Source: Mycolicibacterium sp. TUM20985 (GTDB lineage: Bacteria > Actinomycetota > Actinomycetes > Mycobacteriales > Mycobacteriaceae). Taken from it: 64,000 bases of DNA. A model generated the notes under the pieces. That model had not been told where the DNA came from and made no database searches. It saw nothing but the letters and a program-made list of their open reading frames with translations. Below are positions 21,001 to 33,787 of this stretch, in pieces. The stretch is from assembly GCF_030295745.1 (NCBI RefSeq), contig NZ_AP027291.1:2976001-3040000 (forward strand), read 5' to 3'. A program made the translations under genes and the position numbers. Within the stretch, counting starts at the first letter, position 1; every line of letters begins with the position of its first letter.

Positions 21001-21180
21001 TTACCTCTCGACGGATTCCAGCGCCCGAACCAGCAGATCGTGTGCCTCTTCGAGGCGCGACGCGATGGTCTCCACGTCGACGTGGGCGGCGTCCTCGGCA
21101 TTCGGGTCGGGCAGCTCGGCGAGCAGTGCCGCAACGCGAGCGCGGATCTGGTCGGGATCGGTCGTCATCTCGACGTTCAC
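21001..21180 (-). CDS. Small conserved protein upstream of tlyA (Rv1693-like)
   Basis: 59 residues from GTG 21180, one base after the HAD gene stop, to TAA at 21001-21003, 6 nt before tlyA. An ATG at 21168 would give 55 residues (MTTDPDQIRARVAALLAELP begins there). Acidic, helix-forming, ending in a heptad-like LEEAHDLLVRALESVER. The position and size match M. tuberculosis Rv1693, a protein of unknown function. Too short for many gene callers; the tight spacing on both sides supports it as a real member of the operon. Confidence 0.72.
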   Translation of the reverse strand: MNVEMTTDPDQIRARVAALLAELPDPNAEDAAHVDVETIASRLEEAHDLLVRALESVER

Positions 21181-21181
21181 G

Positions 21182-22186
21182 CTATCGGATCAGCGACCAG
21201 CGGTGCAGCGCCTCCCGCGCCGTGTCGTCGCCCGCGCGGACGGCGAATTGCACGCCGTCCAGGCTCGAGCCCCACACGGTGTTGGCGAGCGCGCGTACGA
21301 CGCTCAGCGCGTTCTCGGGCTCGCTTCCCGTCGAGTGCACGGTGGCCTCCTGCAGGCCGACCTCGACGCGCCACGCGGGATGCGGTCCGACGCGCAGCGT
21401 GCTGCTCTCGGCGTACAGCGATCGCAGATCGTCGGCCAGGTAGGTGGGCCGTTCGGCGGCGTCTGCGTGCAGCATGTCCACGACCGTGCTGACACCGGTG
21501 AGCACCAGCAAGCTCGGCAAACCGGTGGCGTTGGCGCCGGAGATGTCGGTGTCGATGCGGTCGCCGATCACCAGCGGACGCTCGAACTCGTCGCGGGCGA
21601 GCGCATCGAGGAGCAGTGGTGGCTGCGGCTTGCCCGCCACCTGTGGTCTCTGGTCGGTCGCGGTCTCCAACGCAGCGACCATGGACCCGTTGCCAGGCAG
21701 CAGACCGAGTTCGGACGGCAGGGTGCGGTCGACATTCGCCGCTACCCACAGCGCGCCGTCGCGGATGGCCAGCGCGGCCTCGGCGAGGTCGGCCCACCCG
21801 GTCTCCGGTGAGTGGCCCTGCACCACAGCCGCGGGCTTGTCGGCGAATTTGCGCACGGGCCGCAGACCGACCTTGCGAACCTCGTCGGCCAGCGACTCTG
21901 TACCGATCACCAAAACGCTTGAGCCGGAGGCGATTTGAGTGGCTAGCAGTCGCGCGGCACTCTGCGCGCTGGTGACGACGTCCTCAGGCGCGGCGGCGAA
22001 TCCCATCGCGACGAGGTTCTTCGCGACCTCGTCCGGCCCGCGGGACGCGTTGTTCGTGACGAACAGCGTGCGGGCCTCGATCGTCGCCAGGGTCTCGACG
22101 GAGCCCTCGGTGGGCTGCTGTCCCCGGAACACGGTCCCGTCGAGGTCGAGCAGCAGGCAGTCGTGTTCTTGCGCAAGTGTCGTCAC
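21182..22186 (-). CDS. HAD-IIA phosphatase, glycerol-3-phosphate phosphatase-like
   Basis: 334 residues, GTG start directly on the TPR gene stop (no gap). Motif I LLLDLDGTVFRG, motif II LFVTNNASRGPDEVAK, motif III lysine in VAGKPQPPLLL, motif IV LVIGDRIDTDISGANATG: a complete HAD-IIA set with a C2 cap in the middle. The last 90 residues form an extra domain (VEVGLQEATVHS onward) as in M. tuberculosis Rv1692, which I recall as a D,L-glycerol-3-phosphate phosphatase in polar-lipid head group recycling. Substrate by orthology only. Confidence 0.88.
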   Translation of the reverse strand: MTTLAQEHDCLLLDLDGTVFRGQQPTEGSVETLATIEARTLFVTNNASRGPDEVAKNLVAMGFAAAPEDVVTSAQSAARLLATQIASGSSVLVIGTESLADEVRKVGLRPVRKFADKPAAVVQGHSPETGWADLAEAALAIRDGALWVAANVDRTLPSELGLLPGNGSMVAALETATDQRPQVAGKPQPPLLLDALARDEFERPLVIGDRIDTDISGANATGLPSLLVLTGVSTVVDMLHADAAERPTYLADDLRSLYAESSTLRVGPHPAWRVEVGLQEATVHSTGSEPENALSVVRALANTVWGSSLDGVQFAVRAGDDTAREALHRWSLIR

Positions 22187-23041
22187 TCAGCTGAGCTCCG
22201 TGATCCGCTCGTCGGCGTCGGTCACGCCGTCGACGTCGGCCGCCTCGGCGTTGATGAACCATTGCAGAGCCTCGTCATTGCGGCCCAGTGTCAGAAGGAT
22301 ATCGGCGTAGGCGTAGAAGAGTCGTGTGGCGGTGAGCCCGGTCCGCTCGGGGTACAGCGCGGGTGTGGAGAGGGCCGCGAGGGCTTGTTCGAGCTGGCCG
22401 AGATCGGAGCGTGCGCCCGCGACGACGATCCGCAGTTCGTCGGCGTCGTCGCCGGTCAGCTCCTCTGCCTCGGGGGTGCGCGACAGGTCGATCGCCCGCT
22501 GCGGACGGCCGACGCCACGCTCGCAGTCGGCGATGAGCGGCAGGAGTGGCGACTTGCTGCCCATGCGTCGGGCTGCCCGGAACTCCGAGAGTGCCTGCGC
22601 CCAATCGCCACAGTGGTACGCGGCGATGCCGACGGCCTCCCGCACGGCGGCGATGCGACCGGACCGCGTCCGTGCCGCCTGCGCGTGCTTCAGCGCCAGC
22701 TCGGGATCGACCTCGAGGAGATCGCCGGCCGCGACCAGATGTTTGGCCACGTAGTCGGCGGTTGCCTTGTCGAGGGTCATCAACTCGCCGCGAACGTCGG
22801 GCGCTAGCTGCTTGGCCTCGACATCGGCGGGGATGGGTGGTGCGTCCTTGTCCGATCGAGCATCGTCGGAGCGCGGTGGTCTGGGACGCCCACGGTCGGG
22901 CCCCGACGAACGTGGGGCACCTCGGCGATCACTGGAACCGGCACCCCGTCGAGGATCCGCGGCACCCCGTCGAGGCGCGCCGGCGCTGGGCGGACGCGGC
23001 GGCCTTCGCTCGTCGCCGCCGCGTTGCGTGTCCTGGGCCAC
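22187..23041 (-). CDS. Tetratricopeptide-repeat protein (Rv1691-like)
   Basis: 284 residues, GTG start. The first 80 residues are low complexity, rich in Arg, Pro and Gly, with an exact 16-bp direct repeat (22939-22954 and 22960-22975, period 21) coding repeated RRGA. The rest is helical TPR-type sequence (DLLEVDPELALKHAQAAR, ALSEFRAARRMGSKSPLLP, FYAYADILLTLGRNDEALQW). Scaffold function likely, partner unknown. It heads the long minus-strand operon that runs through tlyA, nadK and recN and is the first gene after the rRNA terminator. Confidence 0.85.
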   Translation of the reverse strand: MAQDTQRGGDERRPPRPPSAGAPRRGAADPRRGAGSSDRRGAPRSSGPDRGRPRPPRSDDARSDKDAPPIPADVEAKQLAPDVRGELMTLDKATADYVAKHLVAAGDLLEVDPELALKHAQAARTRSGRIAAVREAVGIAAYHCGDWAQALSEFRAARRMGSKSPLLPLIADCERGVGRPQRAIDLSRTPEAEELTGDDADELRIVVAGARSDLGQLEQALAALSTPALYPERTGLTATRLFYAYADILLTLGRNDEALQWFINAEAADVDGVTDADERITELS

Positions 23042-23139
23042 GTGTGCCTTCCCGTTCTACTCGTCGTCTCGTAAAAGGATACGGCGACAATCGAATACAC
23101 GCGATTGATGCCCAATTGAATGGCACCGTCGCTTAAAAG

Positions 23140-23175
23140 AGAATCACCCCCCACGCGAACGTGGGGGGTGATTCT
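23140..23175 (-). terminator. Intrinsic terminator of the rRNA operon
   Basis: Perfect 16-bp stem: 23140-23155 and 23160-23175, with a 4-nt loop (23156-23159). Read on the minus strand the stem is followed by CTCTTTTAAG. It lies 7 nt past the 5S 3' end. Unusually strong for a mycobacterium. Confidence 0.9.
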
Positions 23176-23182
23176 TAAAGGG

Positions 23183-23297
23183 TGTTCGGCGGTGTCCTAC
23201 TTTTCCAACCGTATGGTTAGTATCATTGGCGCTGGTAGGCTTAGCTTCCGGGTTCGGAATGGGTCCGGGCGTTTCCCTACCGCTGTTGCCGCCGTAA
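23183..23297 (-). rRNA. 5S ribosomal RNA
   Basis: 115 nt on the minus strand, from TTACGGCGGC (23297) to CCGCCGAACA (23183), the ends I recall for mycobacterial 5S. Internal landmarks CCATTCCGAACCCGGAAG and GGAAAAGTAGGACACC are present. The 125-bp spacer to the 23S (23298-23422) holds no tRNA. Confidence 0.95.
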
Positions 23298-23422
23298 CTC
23301 TATTTTATTTTCAGCCCCGTGTTATTTGGTGGTGGGGTGTGGTCTGTTCGTTTCGTGAACATGGTGTGGTTGCGAGGTCAGTGTGGTGTTACACGATTCC
23401 TGGCCAATTGGCTCTTTTGGGT

Positions 23423-28464
<5,042 letters not shown>

Positions 28465-28627
28465 CAACCCACCCCACAAAGGGGACAGGTGGAATCCGAA
28501 TCAGAACAAGCCTGACCAAGCAACCAGTCAAAACTGGCAAAAAAACAAAACCACCCATGAAAAAAGGAAGACGAGGAGTCCCCCACCACAGGCAGCCAAA
28601 AACAACAAACAAAAACCACCAAACACA

Positions 28628-28639
28628 CTATTGAGTTCT
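28628..28639 (-). promoter_or_regulatory. NusA-binding antitermination element (boxC type) in the rRNA leader
   Basis: Minus strand AGAACTCAATAG, the same core as the M. tuberculosis rrn boxC RNA that was crystallised with NusA. It is preceded by TGTTGTTTG. The 28465-28801 interval is otherwise non-coding leader. It also contains a perfect 6-bp stem with GAAA loop at 28684-28699 (boxB-like) about 45 nt upstream of this element. Confidence 0.75.
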
Positions 28640-28801
28640 CAAACAACACACCTCGGCATCCTCGCCCGACCGCGCATCTACCCCGCGGCTTTCGCCGCGT
28701 GCTAGTCGTGCGGGCGGTTGGAAGACCGCTCGTATCCGGGCAGGTCTTCCTCGGTGATGCCGTCGCGCTCCTCGGCTTGACCGGGTCGCGGCGACCTCCA
28801 T

Positions 28802-28830
28802 AAGTTACGTGCCGGATAACGGAGAGTCAA
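28802..28830 (-). promoter_or_regulatory. rRNA operon promoter (SigA type)
   Basis: Minus strand -35 TTGACT (28825-28830), 17-bp spacer, -10 TAACTT (28802-28807). Transcription should start near 28795, about 330 nt before mature 16S. The -35 lies only 32 bp beyond the tyrS stop codon. I see only this one consensus promoter, fitting the single-promoter rrnB of fast growers. Confidence 0.85.
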
Positions 28831-28862
28831 ATGCGCAGGTAGAATACGTGGCGGACACAAGT

Positions 28863-30152
28863 TCAGGCCTTGAGAGTGCGCTCAACCCCTGCCACGTTGC
28901 GCTTCCCGCGCCGCAGGACGAGCCACTTGCCGTGGAGGAAGTCGGCGGGCTGGGGAGCCCAGTCATCGCCCTCGATGCGGACGTTGTTGACGTAGACGCC
29001 GCCCTCGGACAGGGTGCGCCGCGCCTCCCCCTTGCTCTTCGAGAGCCCAGAGGCAACCAGTAGGTCGCCGATCGCGTCGGGACCTCCGGCAGGCAGTGTG
29101 GCGACCGACGTCTCGCGCAGCGCGGCGGCGAGCGTGGGTTCGTCGAGTTCTGCCAGCTCACCGCGACCGAACAGCGCCCGGCTGGCCAGTTCGACGGCAT
29201 CGGTGGCGGCGTGGCCATGCACCAGGGTCGTGAACTCCTGGGCGAGTCGTCGCTGCGCAGCCCGTTCGTGCGGTCGTTCTGTCGTCGCGGTCTCGAGCTC
29301 GCCGAGTTCGTCGGCCGAGAGGAACGTGAACCAGCGCAGATACCGGACGACGTCGGCATCGGCGGTGTTCACGAAGTACTGGTACCAGGCGTACGGGCTG
29401 GTCATCTGCGGGTCGAGCCACAGACTCCCGCCTCCGGTGGACTTGCCGAACTTCGTCCCGTCGGCGGCCGTGACCAGCGGAACCGTCAGCGCGTGCACCG
29501 TCGCGCCCACTCTCTGACGGACCAGTCGTACGCCGGCGATGATGTTGCCCCACTGATCGGAGCCGCCGATCTGGAGGGCACATCCGTGCCGTTGATGCAG
29601 CTCGACGTAGTCGTTGGCCTGCAACAACATGTAGCTGAACTCCGTGTAGGAGATGCCTTCGCCGTCGAGGCGTCGGCGGATCGTGTCCCGGTCGAGCATC
29701 ACGTTGACCGAGAAGTGTTTGCCGACGTCGCGCAGGAACTCGATGGCCGAGAGCTGCGACGTCCAGGTCAGGTTGTTCTCGACGATCGCGCCGGTGGGTG
29801 AGTCGTCGAAGTCGACGAACCGCTCCAGTTGACCCCGGATGCGGTCGGCCCAGTCGGCGACGATGTCGACCGTGTTCAGGCTGCGTTCGCCGGCGTCGCG
29901 GGGATCGCCGATCATGCCGGTGGCGCCGCCGGCCAGCACGATCGGTCGGTGCCCCGCCCGCTGGAACCGCCGCAGCGCCAGCAGCGGCACCAGGTTTCCG
30001 GCGTGCAGGCTCGGCGCCGTCGGGTCGAATCCGGCATAGACCGTCAGCGGGCCCGGCTGCGTCGCAGCGGTGAGGGCCTCGCGGTCGGTGGACTGCGCAA
30101 TCAAGCCGCGCCAGTCCAGTTCGTCGAGGATGCCGGCGCCCTGGGAAGTCAC
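28863..30152 (-). CDS. tyrS: Tyrosyl-tRNA synthetase
   Basis: 429 residues, GTG start. Class I synthetase. The HIGH-equivalent HAGN is in [13 protein letters not shown] near residue 50, the tyrosine pocket in [15 protein letters not shown] and [12 protein letters not shown], and the KMSKS-equivalent is KFGKS. A C-terminal S4 domain ([20 protein letters not shown]) binds the tRNA. Start is 18 nt after the glycosylase stop, so the two are probably co-transcribed. No terminator was recognised between tyrS and the rRNA promoter. Orthologue of Rv1689. Confidence 0.96.
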   Translation of the reverse strand: MTSQGAGILDELDWRGLIAQSTDREALTAATQPGPLTVYAGFDPTAPSLHAGNLVPLLALRRFQRAGHRPIVLAGGATGMIGDPRDAGERSLNTVDIVADWADRIRGQLERFVDFDDSPTGAIVENNLTWTSQLSAIEFLRDVGKHFSVNVMLDRDTIRRRLDGEGISYTEFSYMLLQANDYVELHQRHGCALQIGGSDQWGNIIAGVRLVRQRVGATVHALTVPLVTAADGTKFGKSTGGGSLWLDPQMTSPYAWYQYFVNTADADVVRYLRWFTFLSADELGELETATTERPHERAAQRRLAQEFTTLVHGHAATDAVELASRALFGRGELAELDEPTLAAALRETSVATLPAGGPDAIGDLLVASGLSKSKGEARRTLSEGGVYVNNVRIEGDDWAPQPADFLHGKWLVLRRGKRNVAGVERTLKA

Positions 30153-30170
30153 GGGGTCAATCCTTGCGCA

Positions 30171-30779
30171 TCAGTCGCTCCCGCCCGGCGCGGGTGCCCG
30201 CGGACTCCTGCGGTAGGACGAGACCTCCGGGCACTCGGCAAGCCAGAACCGCCACGGCCGGTCGGCGGCCTTGCTCACCCCGACCCGCGGCCCACTGGTG
30301 ACGGGTCCGATGGCGGACAGTTCGAGAGTGATGGGCCCGTCGGCGTCGAAGAGGTCGATCCCGTTGTCGTCCATGGTGATTCCGAGCGCCGAGCACAGAT
30401 TGCCGGGACCGCGCGCCAACGCCTTCGTGGTCACCGGACCGCGGCGGGCGTGGGCGGCGTCGAATCCGTCCGTGACCACCGCGGCGCGGAGGAGCACTGC
30501 GGCGGCCACGCCATCGGCGCCGCACACGACGTTGGCGCAGACGTGGATGCCGTGGCTACGGTAGGTGTACATCCGGCCCGGGGGTCCGAACATGACGGCG
30601 TTGCGTCCGCCACGGCCGCGAAACGAATGAGCGGCCGCGTCCGGCCACGGCTCGTCCGGCGGTCCGCCGTACGCCTCGACCTCGACGACCACCGCAGACG
30701 CTCCACGGCCGGTCAGCACCGCCCCGACCAGCAATCGGGCGGCCGACACGGGGTCGGTGGTCAACCGTTCCGCGCTCAC
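30171..30779 (-). CDS. mpg: 3-methyladenine (alkyladenine) DNA glycosylase, AAG family
   Basis: 202 residues from GTG 30779, close to the 203 of Rv1688. Excises alkylated purines. [10 protein letters not shown] carries the catalytic Glu; [20 protein letters not shown] and [16 protein letters not shown] are the AAG signatures, and [15 protein letters not shown] follows. A -10-like CAGAAT (30786-30791) lies 6 nt before the GTG, suggesting a leaderless message. A longer frame begins at 30833 but would overlap the divergent promoter. Confidence 0.92.
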   Translation of the reverse strand: MSAERLTTDPVSAARLLVGAVLTGRGASAVVVEVEAYGGPPDEPWPDAAAHSFRGRGGRNAVMFGPPGRMYTYRSHGIHVCANVVCGADGVAAAVLLRAAVVTDGFDAAHARRGPVTTKALARGPGNLCSALGITMDDNGIDLFDADGPITLELSAIGPVTSGPRVGVSKAADRPWRFWLAECPEVSSYRRSPRAPAPGGSD

Positions 30780-30801
30780 GGGGTGATTCTGCCCGCCGCC
30801 C

Positions 30802-30830
30802 TTGACTCGCGGTGCGCCGGGGAGGATATT
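30802..30830 (+). promoter_or_regulatory. Promoter of the ABC exporter operon, probably leaderless
   Basis: TTGACT (30802-30807), 17-bp spacer, GATATT (30825-30830). The next base but six is the A of ATG at 30837, so the predicted start site is the translation start itself. The TetR encoded in the same operon may act here. Confidence 0.6.
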
Positions 30831-30836
30831 CATCGC

Positions 30837-31601
30837 ATGATGACTTCATCGCACGATGAATTAATCCGCCGACACGTCGAACCCGCCGTCTCCGTCGAGC
30901 ATCTGACCGTCGTCCGCGGCAAGCGCCCAGCTCTCGACGACGTCACCCTGCACATCGCCCCCGGGACGATCACCGGCGTCCTCGGCCCGTCCGGATGCGG
31001 CAAGAGCACGCTGATCCGGAGCATCGTCGGCACCCAGATCATCGCCAGCGGAACCGTCACCGTGCTCGGGCGGCCCGCCGGCTCCGCCGAGTTGCGGCAC
31101 CGCGTCGGGTACGTGACGCAGGACGCCACCATCTACGAAGATCTCCGCGTCATCGACAACGTGCGCTACTTCGCGTCGCTGTACGGCTCCAACGCGCAGG
31201 CGGCGGACGAGGCCGTCAACGGGGTCGGGCTCAATGACCACCGAACGGCGTTGTGCGGCAACCTCTCCGGCGGTCAGCGGACCCGCGCATCCCTGGCGTG
31301 CGCACTGGTGGCGCACCCCGACCTGCTGGTGCTCGACGAACCGACAGTCGGTCTGGACCCCTTGCTCAGGATCGATCTGTGGGAGCAGTTCCACCACCTC
31401 GCCCGCAGCGGGACGACGCTGCTGGTGTCGAGTCACGTCATGGACGAAGCCGACCACTGCGGCGACCTCCTGCTGTTGCGGGAGGGACGCCTGCTGGCAC
31501 ACACGACGCCTGCCAAATTGCGAGAGGACACGGGATGTCAGTCACTGGAGGAAGCGTTTCTCTCCGTCATTCGGCACAGCACCGCAGCCGCGGTCGGCTG
31601 A
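30837..31601 (+). CDS. ABC transporter ATP-binding protein (drug-export type)
   Basis: 254 residues from ATG 30837; the next codon is also ATG. Walker [11 protein letters not shown]-loop YVTQD, signature LSGGQRTR, Walker [15 protein letters not shown]-loop SSHVMDEA: a complete nucleotide-binding domain of the DrrA-like class. Its 3' end overlaps the permease gene by 67 nt. Orthologue of Rv1687c by order (ATPase, permease, TetR). The two ATPase subunits are expected to pair with two permease subunits. Confidence 0.93.
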   Translation: MMTSSHDELIRRHVEPAVSVEHLTVVRGKRPALDDVTLHIAPGTITGVLGPSGCGKSTLIRSIVGTQIIASGTVTVLGRPAGSAELRHRVGYVTQDATIYEDLRVIDNVRYFASLYGSNAQAADEAVNGVGLNDHRTALCGNLSGGQRTRASLACALVAHPDLLVLDEPTVGLDPLLRIDLWEQFHHLARSGTTLLVSSHVMDEADHCGDLLLLREGRLLAHTTPAKLREDTGCQSLEEAFLSVIRHSTAAAVG

Positions 31602-32353
31602 GCCCGCAGGCCTATCTGGCCACCACCGGGCGAATCCTGCGGCAGCTCGCGGGCGATCACCGCAGCGTCGCGATGATCCTCGTCGTTCCGGCGCTGATCA
31701 TCACGTTGATGTACTTCATGTTCTCCGGCGTGCCGCACCGCCCGGGCACGCCTTCGCCGTTCAACAATGCGTGCCTGATCATGCTCGGGGTGTTCCCGCT
31801 GATCGTGATGTTCCTGATCACGTCGATCACGATGCAGCGCGAGCGCGTCTCCGGAACCTTGGAGCGGATCCTGACCACTCCCCTGCGTCGGCTCGACCTG
31901 CTGGCCGCCTACGGGACGGCGTTCTCGATCGCCGCCGCAGCGCAGGCCACGCTGGCATGCGTGATCTCCTTCTGGCTGCTCGGGCTCGACACGGCGGGCA
32001 GCCCGGGTCTGGTCTTCGCCATCGCCATCATCAACGCCGTACTCGGCGTGGGGCTCGGGCTGCTGTGTAGTGCGTTCGCGCGCACGGAGTTTCAGGCCGT
32101 CCAGTTCATGCCCGTGGTGATCGCCCCGCAGCTTTTGCTGTGCGGGATCATCGTCCCGCGCGACATGATGCCGGACTGGCTGCAGTGGATCAGTAACGCC
32201 CTCCCCGCCAGTTACGCGCTCGAGGCCCTGAAGGAGGTGGGCGCCCATCCCGAGCTCACGGCCACAGCGGCGCGTGACATCGCGATCGTCGTCGCGTTCG
32301 CGGTCGTAGCGATGGCGCTGGCGGCCGCCACCCTGCGCCGCAGGACGCCGTGA
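31535..32353 (+). CDS. ABC-2 type transporter permease
   Basis: 272 residues from ATG 31535, inside the ATPase gene in another frame. Six hydrophobic segments: MILVVPALIITLMYFMF, IMLGVFPLIVMFLITSI, then FSIAAAAQATLACVISFWLL, IAIINAVLGVGLGLLCSAF, VMPVVIAPQLLLCGII-like region and a last one near the C-terminus (IAIVVAFAVVAMALAAA). ERVSGTLERILTTPL is the coupling-type element of ABC-2 permeases. The N-terminal 35 residues are basic and cytoplasmic. Substrate unknown; export of a lipid or toxic compound likely. Confidence 0.9.
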   Translation: MSVTGGSVSLRHSAQHRSRGRLSPQAYLATTGRILRQLAGDHRSVAMILVVPALIITLMYFMFSGVPHRPGTPSPFNNACLIMLGVFPLIVMFLITSITMQRERVSGTLERILTTPLRRLDLLAAYGTAFSIAAAAQATLACVISFWLLGLDTAGSPGLVFAIAIINAVLGVGLGLLCSAFARTEFQAVQFMPVVIAPQLLLCGIIVPRDMMPDWLQWISNALPASYALEALKEVGAHPELTATAARDIAIVVAFAVVAMALAAATLRRRTP

Positions 32354-32961
32354 CCGCGTCGAGCCGCAAACGCCCCGGCCGCCCGCCGGGTACCTCCGAC
32401 ACCCGCGAACGGATTCTGACCAACGCGCGAGAACTGTTCGCCCGCAACGGGATCGGCAATACATCGATCCGTGCGATCGCCACGGCCTCCGAGGTGGATC
32501 CGGCGCTGGTCCACCATTACTTCGGCACCAAGGAGCAACTGTTCGCCGCCGCCGTACACATCCCCATCGATCCGATGCAGATCATCGGGCCGCTGCGCGA
32601 GGTACCGCTCGAGGACCTCGGCATCACGTTGCCCTCGTTGCTGCTGCCGCTGTGGGACTCCGAGATGGGGACCGCCTTCATCGCGACCATCAGGTCACTG
32701 CTGGCCGGCGATGACGTCAGCCTGATCCGGTCCTTCCTACAGGACGTGATCACGGTCGAAGTGGGTGCGCGCGTCGATGATCCGCCGGGGTCCGGTGCGG
32801 TCCGCGCGCAGTTCGTCGCGTCGCAGTTGGTCGGCGTCGTGATGGCGCGCTACATCCTCGAACTCGAACCGTTCAAGTCGCTACCCGTCGAGCAGATCGC
32901 CGAGACCATCGCACCCAACCTTCAGCGCTACCTCACCGGCGAGCTGCCCGGATTCGCCTAG
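32350..32961 (+). CDS. TetR family transcriptional regulator
   Basis: 203 residues, GTG start overlapping the permease stop (GTGA). The helix-turn-helix is in the first 60 residues: TRERILTNARELFARNGIG, TSIRAIATASEVDPALVHHY, FGTKEQLF. The C-terminal domain is of the TetR_C type and should bind the transported compound. As third gene of the operon it probably represses its own exporter. Stop overlaps the convergent Trm112-like gene (CTAG). Orthologue of Rv1685c by context. Confidence 0.92.
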   Translation: MTASSRKRPGRPPGTSDTRERILTNARELFARNGIGNTSIRAIATASEVDPALVHHYFGTKEQLFAAAVHIPIDPMQIIGPLREVPLEDLGITLPSLLLPLWDSEMGTAFIATIRSLLAGDDVSLIRSFLQDVITVEVGARVDDPPGSGAVRAQFVASQLVGVVMARYILELEPFKSLPVEQIAETIAPNLQRYLTGELPGFA

Positions 32962-33164
32962 GGTTCGGCGCGTTCCATCAATGCCGCGTGTTCGGCGTCG
33001 TCGCTGATGGTCACGGCCTCGTCGATCAGCAGGACGGGGATACCGTCCTGGATTCGGTAGAACAGGCGCAAGCGCGGGTTGTATAGCGCTTCGTCGTCGA
33101 TCAGGAGTAGGGGCCCGCGATCCTGCGGGCACACCAGGAGGCTGCGTAGACGTTGATCGAGCAT
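32958..33164 (-). CDS. Trm112-like small protein
   Basis: 68 residues from ATG 33164, 4 nt after the preceding stop; the open frame starts 11 codons earlier. The pattern LRSLLVCPQDRGPLLLID, then RLRLFYRIQDGIPVLLIDEA matches the UPF0434/Trm112 fold (family core YPIRDGIPVMLxxEA). Only one of the usual four zinc cysteines is present. Family members act as small partners of methyltransferases or other enzymes; the partner here is not known. Confidence 0.82.
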   Translation of the reverse strand: MLDQRLRSLLVCPQDRGPLLLIDDEALYNPRLRLFYRIQDGIPVLLIDEAVTISDDAEHAALMERAEP

Positions 33165-33168
33165 GGCG

Positions 33169-33669
33169 TCAGGCGAGCGGGATGTTGATGCCGCCACTGT
33201 TATTGGGGTCGATCGCCCCGTTGCCCCCGCTGCCGCCGATGCCGATCGTCGGCGGGTTCAGCACCGGACCACCGCCGCCGCCTCGCGCGGCCTGCCGCAG
33301 CTGGAACGTCAGGGTCGACTCGAGCGCGGCGACCAGCGGTGCCTGATTCGGTCGCTTGTCCAGCGCGGCCACGATGGCCTCCTTGTTCGCGCTCGACGGG
33401 TAATACCCCTGCTGACGCATCTTGAGGACCTTGTGAATCAGCGTCGACAACTGCCCGCCACCAGCGCCCATGTCGTAGTCGGAGGCGACGATGGCGAGAG
33501 CCTGATCGGCGGTCATCTCCGGGGCGGCGGTCACATCATCGGTCGCGGGGTCGGCCCACGCCGGAGCAGCACCTGCGCCGACCACCAGCCCGGTGGCCAA
33601 CGCGCCACCAACCATCGCTCCTGCCACGGCGCGACGCCAATCGAAACTCTTGCCGGTCCGTACAGCCAT
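33169..33669 (-). CDS. Secreted conserved hypothetical protein with Gly/Asn-rich tail
   Basis: 166 residues from ATG 33669, GGAGG 4 nt upstream. A signal peptide is clear: basic start (MAVRTGKSFDWRR), hydrophobic stretch AGAMVGGALATGLVVGAGAA and cleavage site APAWA-DP near residue 38. The mature part has a helical segment (ADQALAIVASDYDMG, LIHKVLKMRQQGYYPSSANK, LVAALESTLTFQLRQAA) and a C-terminal tail of Gly, Asn and Pro (GIGGSGGNGAIDPNNSGGIN). I do not recognise the function. It lies between the acyl-CoA synthetase and the Trm112-like gene on the same strand. Confidence 0.8.
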   Translation of the reverse strand: MAVRTGKSFDWRRAVAGAMVGGALATGLVVGAGAAPAWADPATDDVTAAPEMTADQALAIVASDYDMGAGGGQLSTLIHKVLKMRQQGYYPSSANKEAIVAALDKRPNQAPLVAALESTLTFQLRQAARGGGGGPVLNPPTIGIGGSGGNGAIDPNNSGGINIPLA

Positions 33670-33787
33670 CAATCCTCCATCGTCGAGCGTCCAAGAGCCT
33701 CCGGCCCGACCCGGGTGGCCACGCACAGCCAGCTGGAGCCTAACAAAGCCCAAAGCTCGTGGCAGCGCGTCACTCGTTTCACTCTGC

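Noticed and set aside
22939..22975. 16-bp direct repeat, period 21
   Set aside because: Internal codon repeat of the Arg/Gly/Pro-rich N-terminus of the TPR protein; not a mobile or CRISPR-type repeat.
28465..28801. A small gene between tyrS and 16S rRNA
   Set aside because: The interval has leader features (boxC, boxB-like hairpin) and AT-rich runs; its open frames lack ribosome sites and recognisable families.
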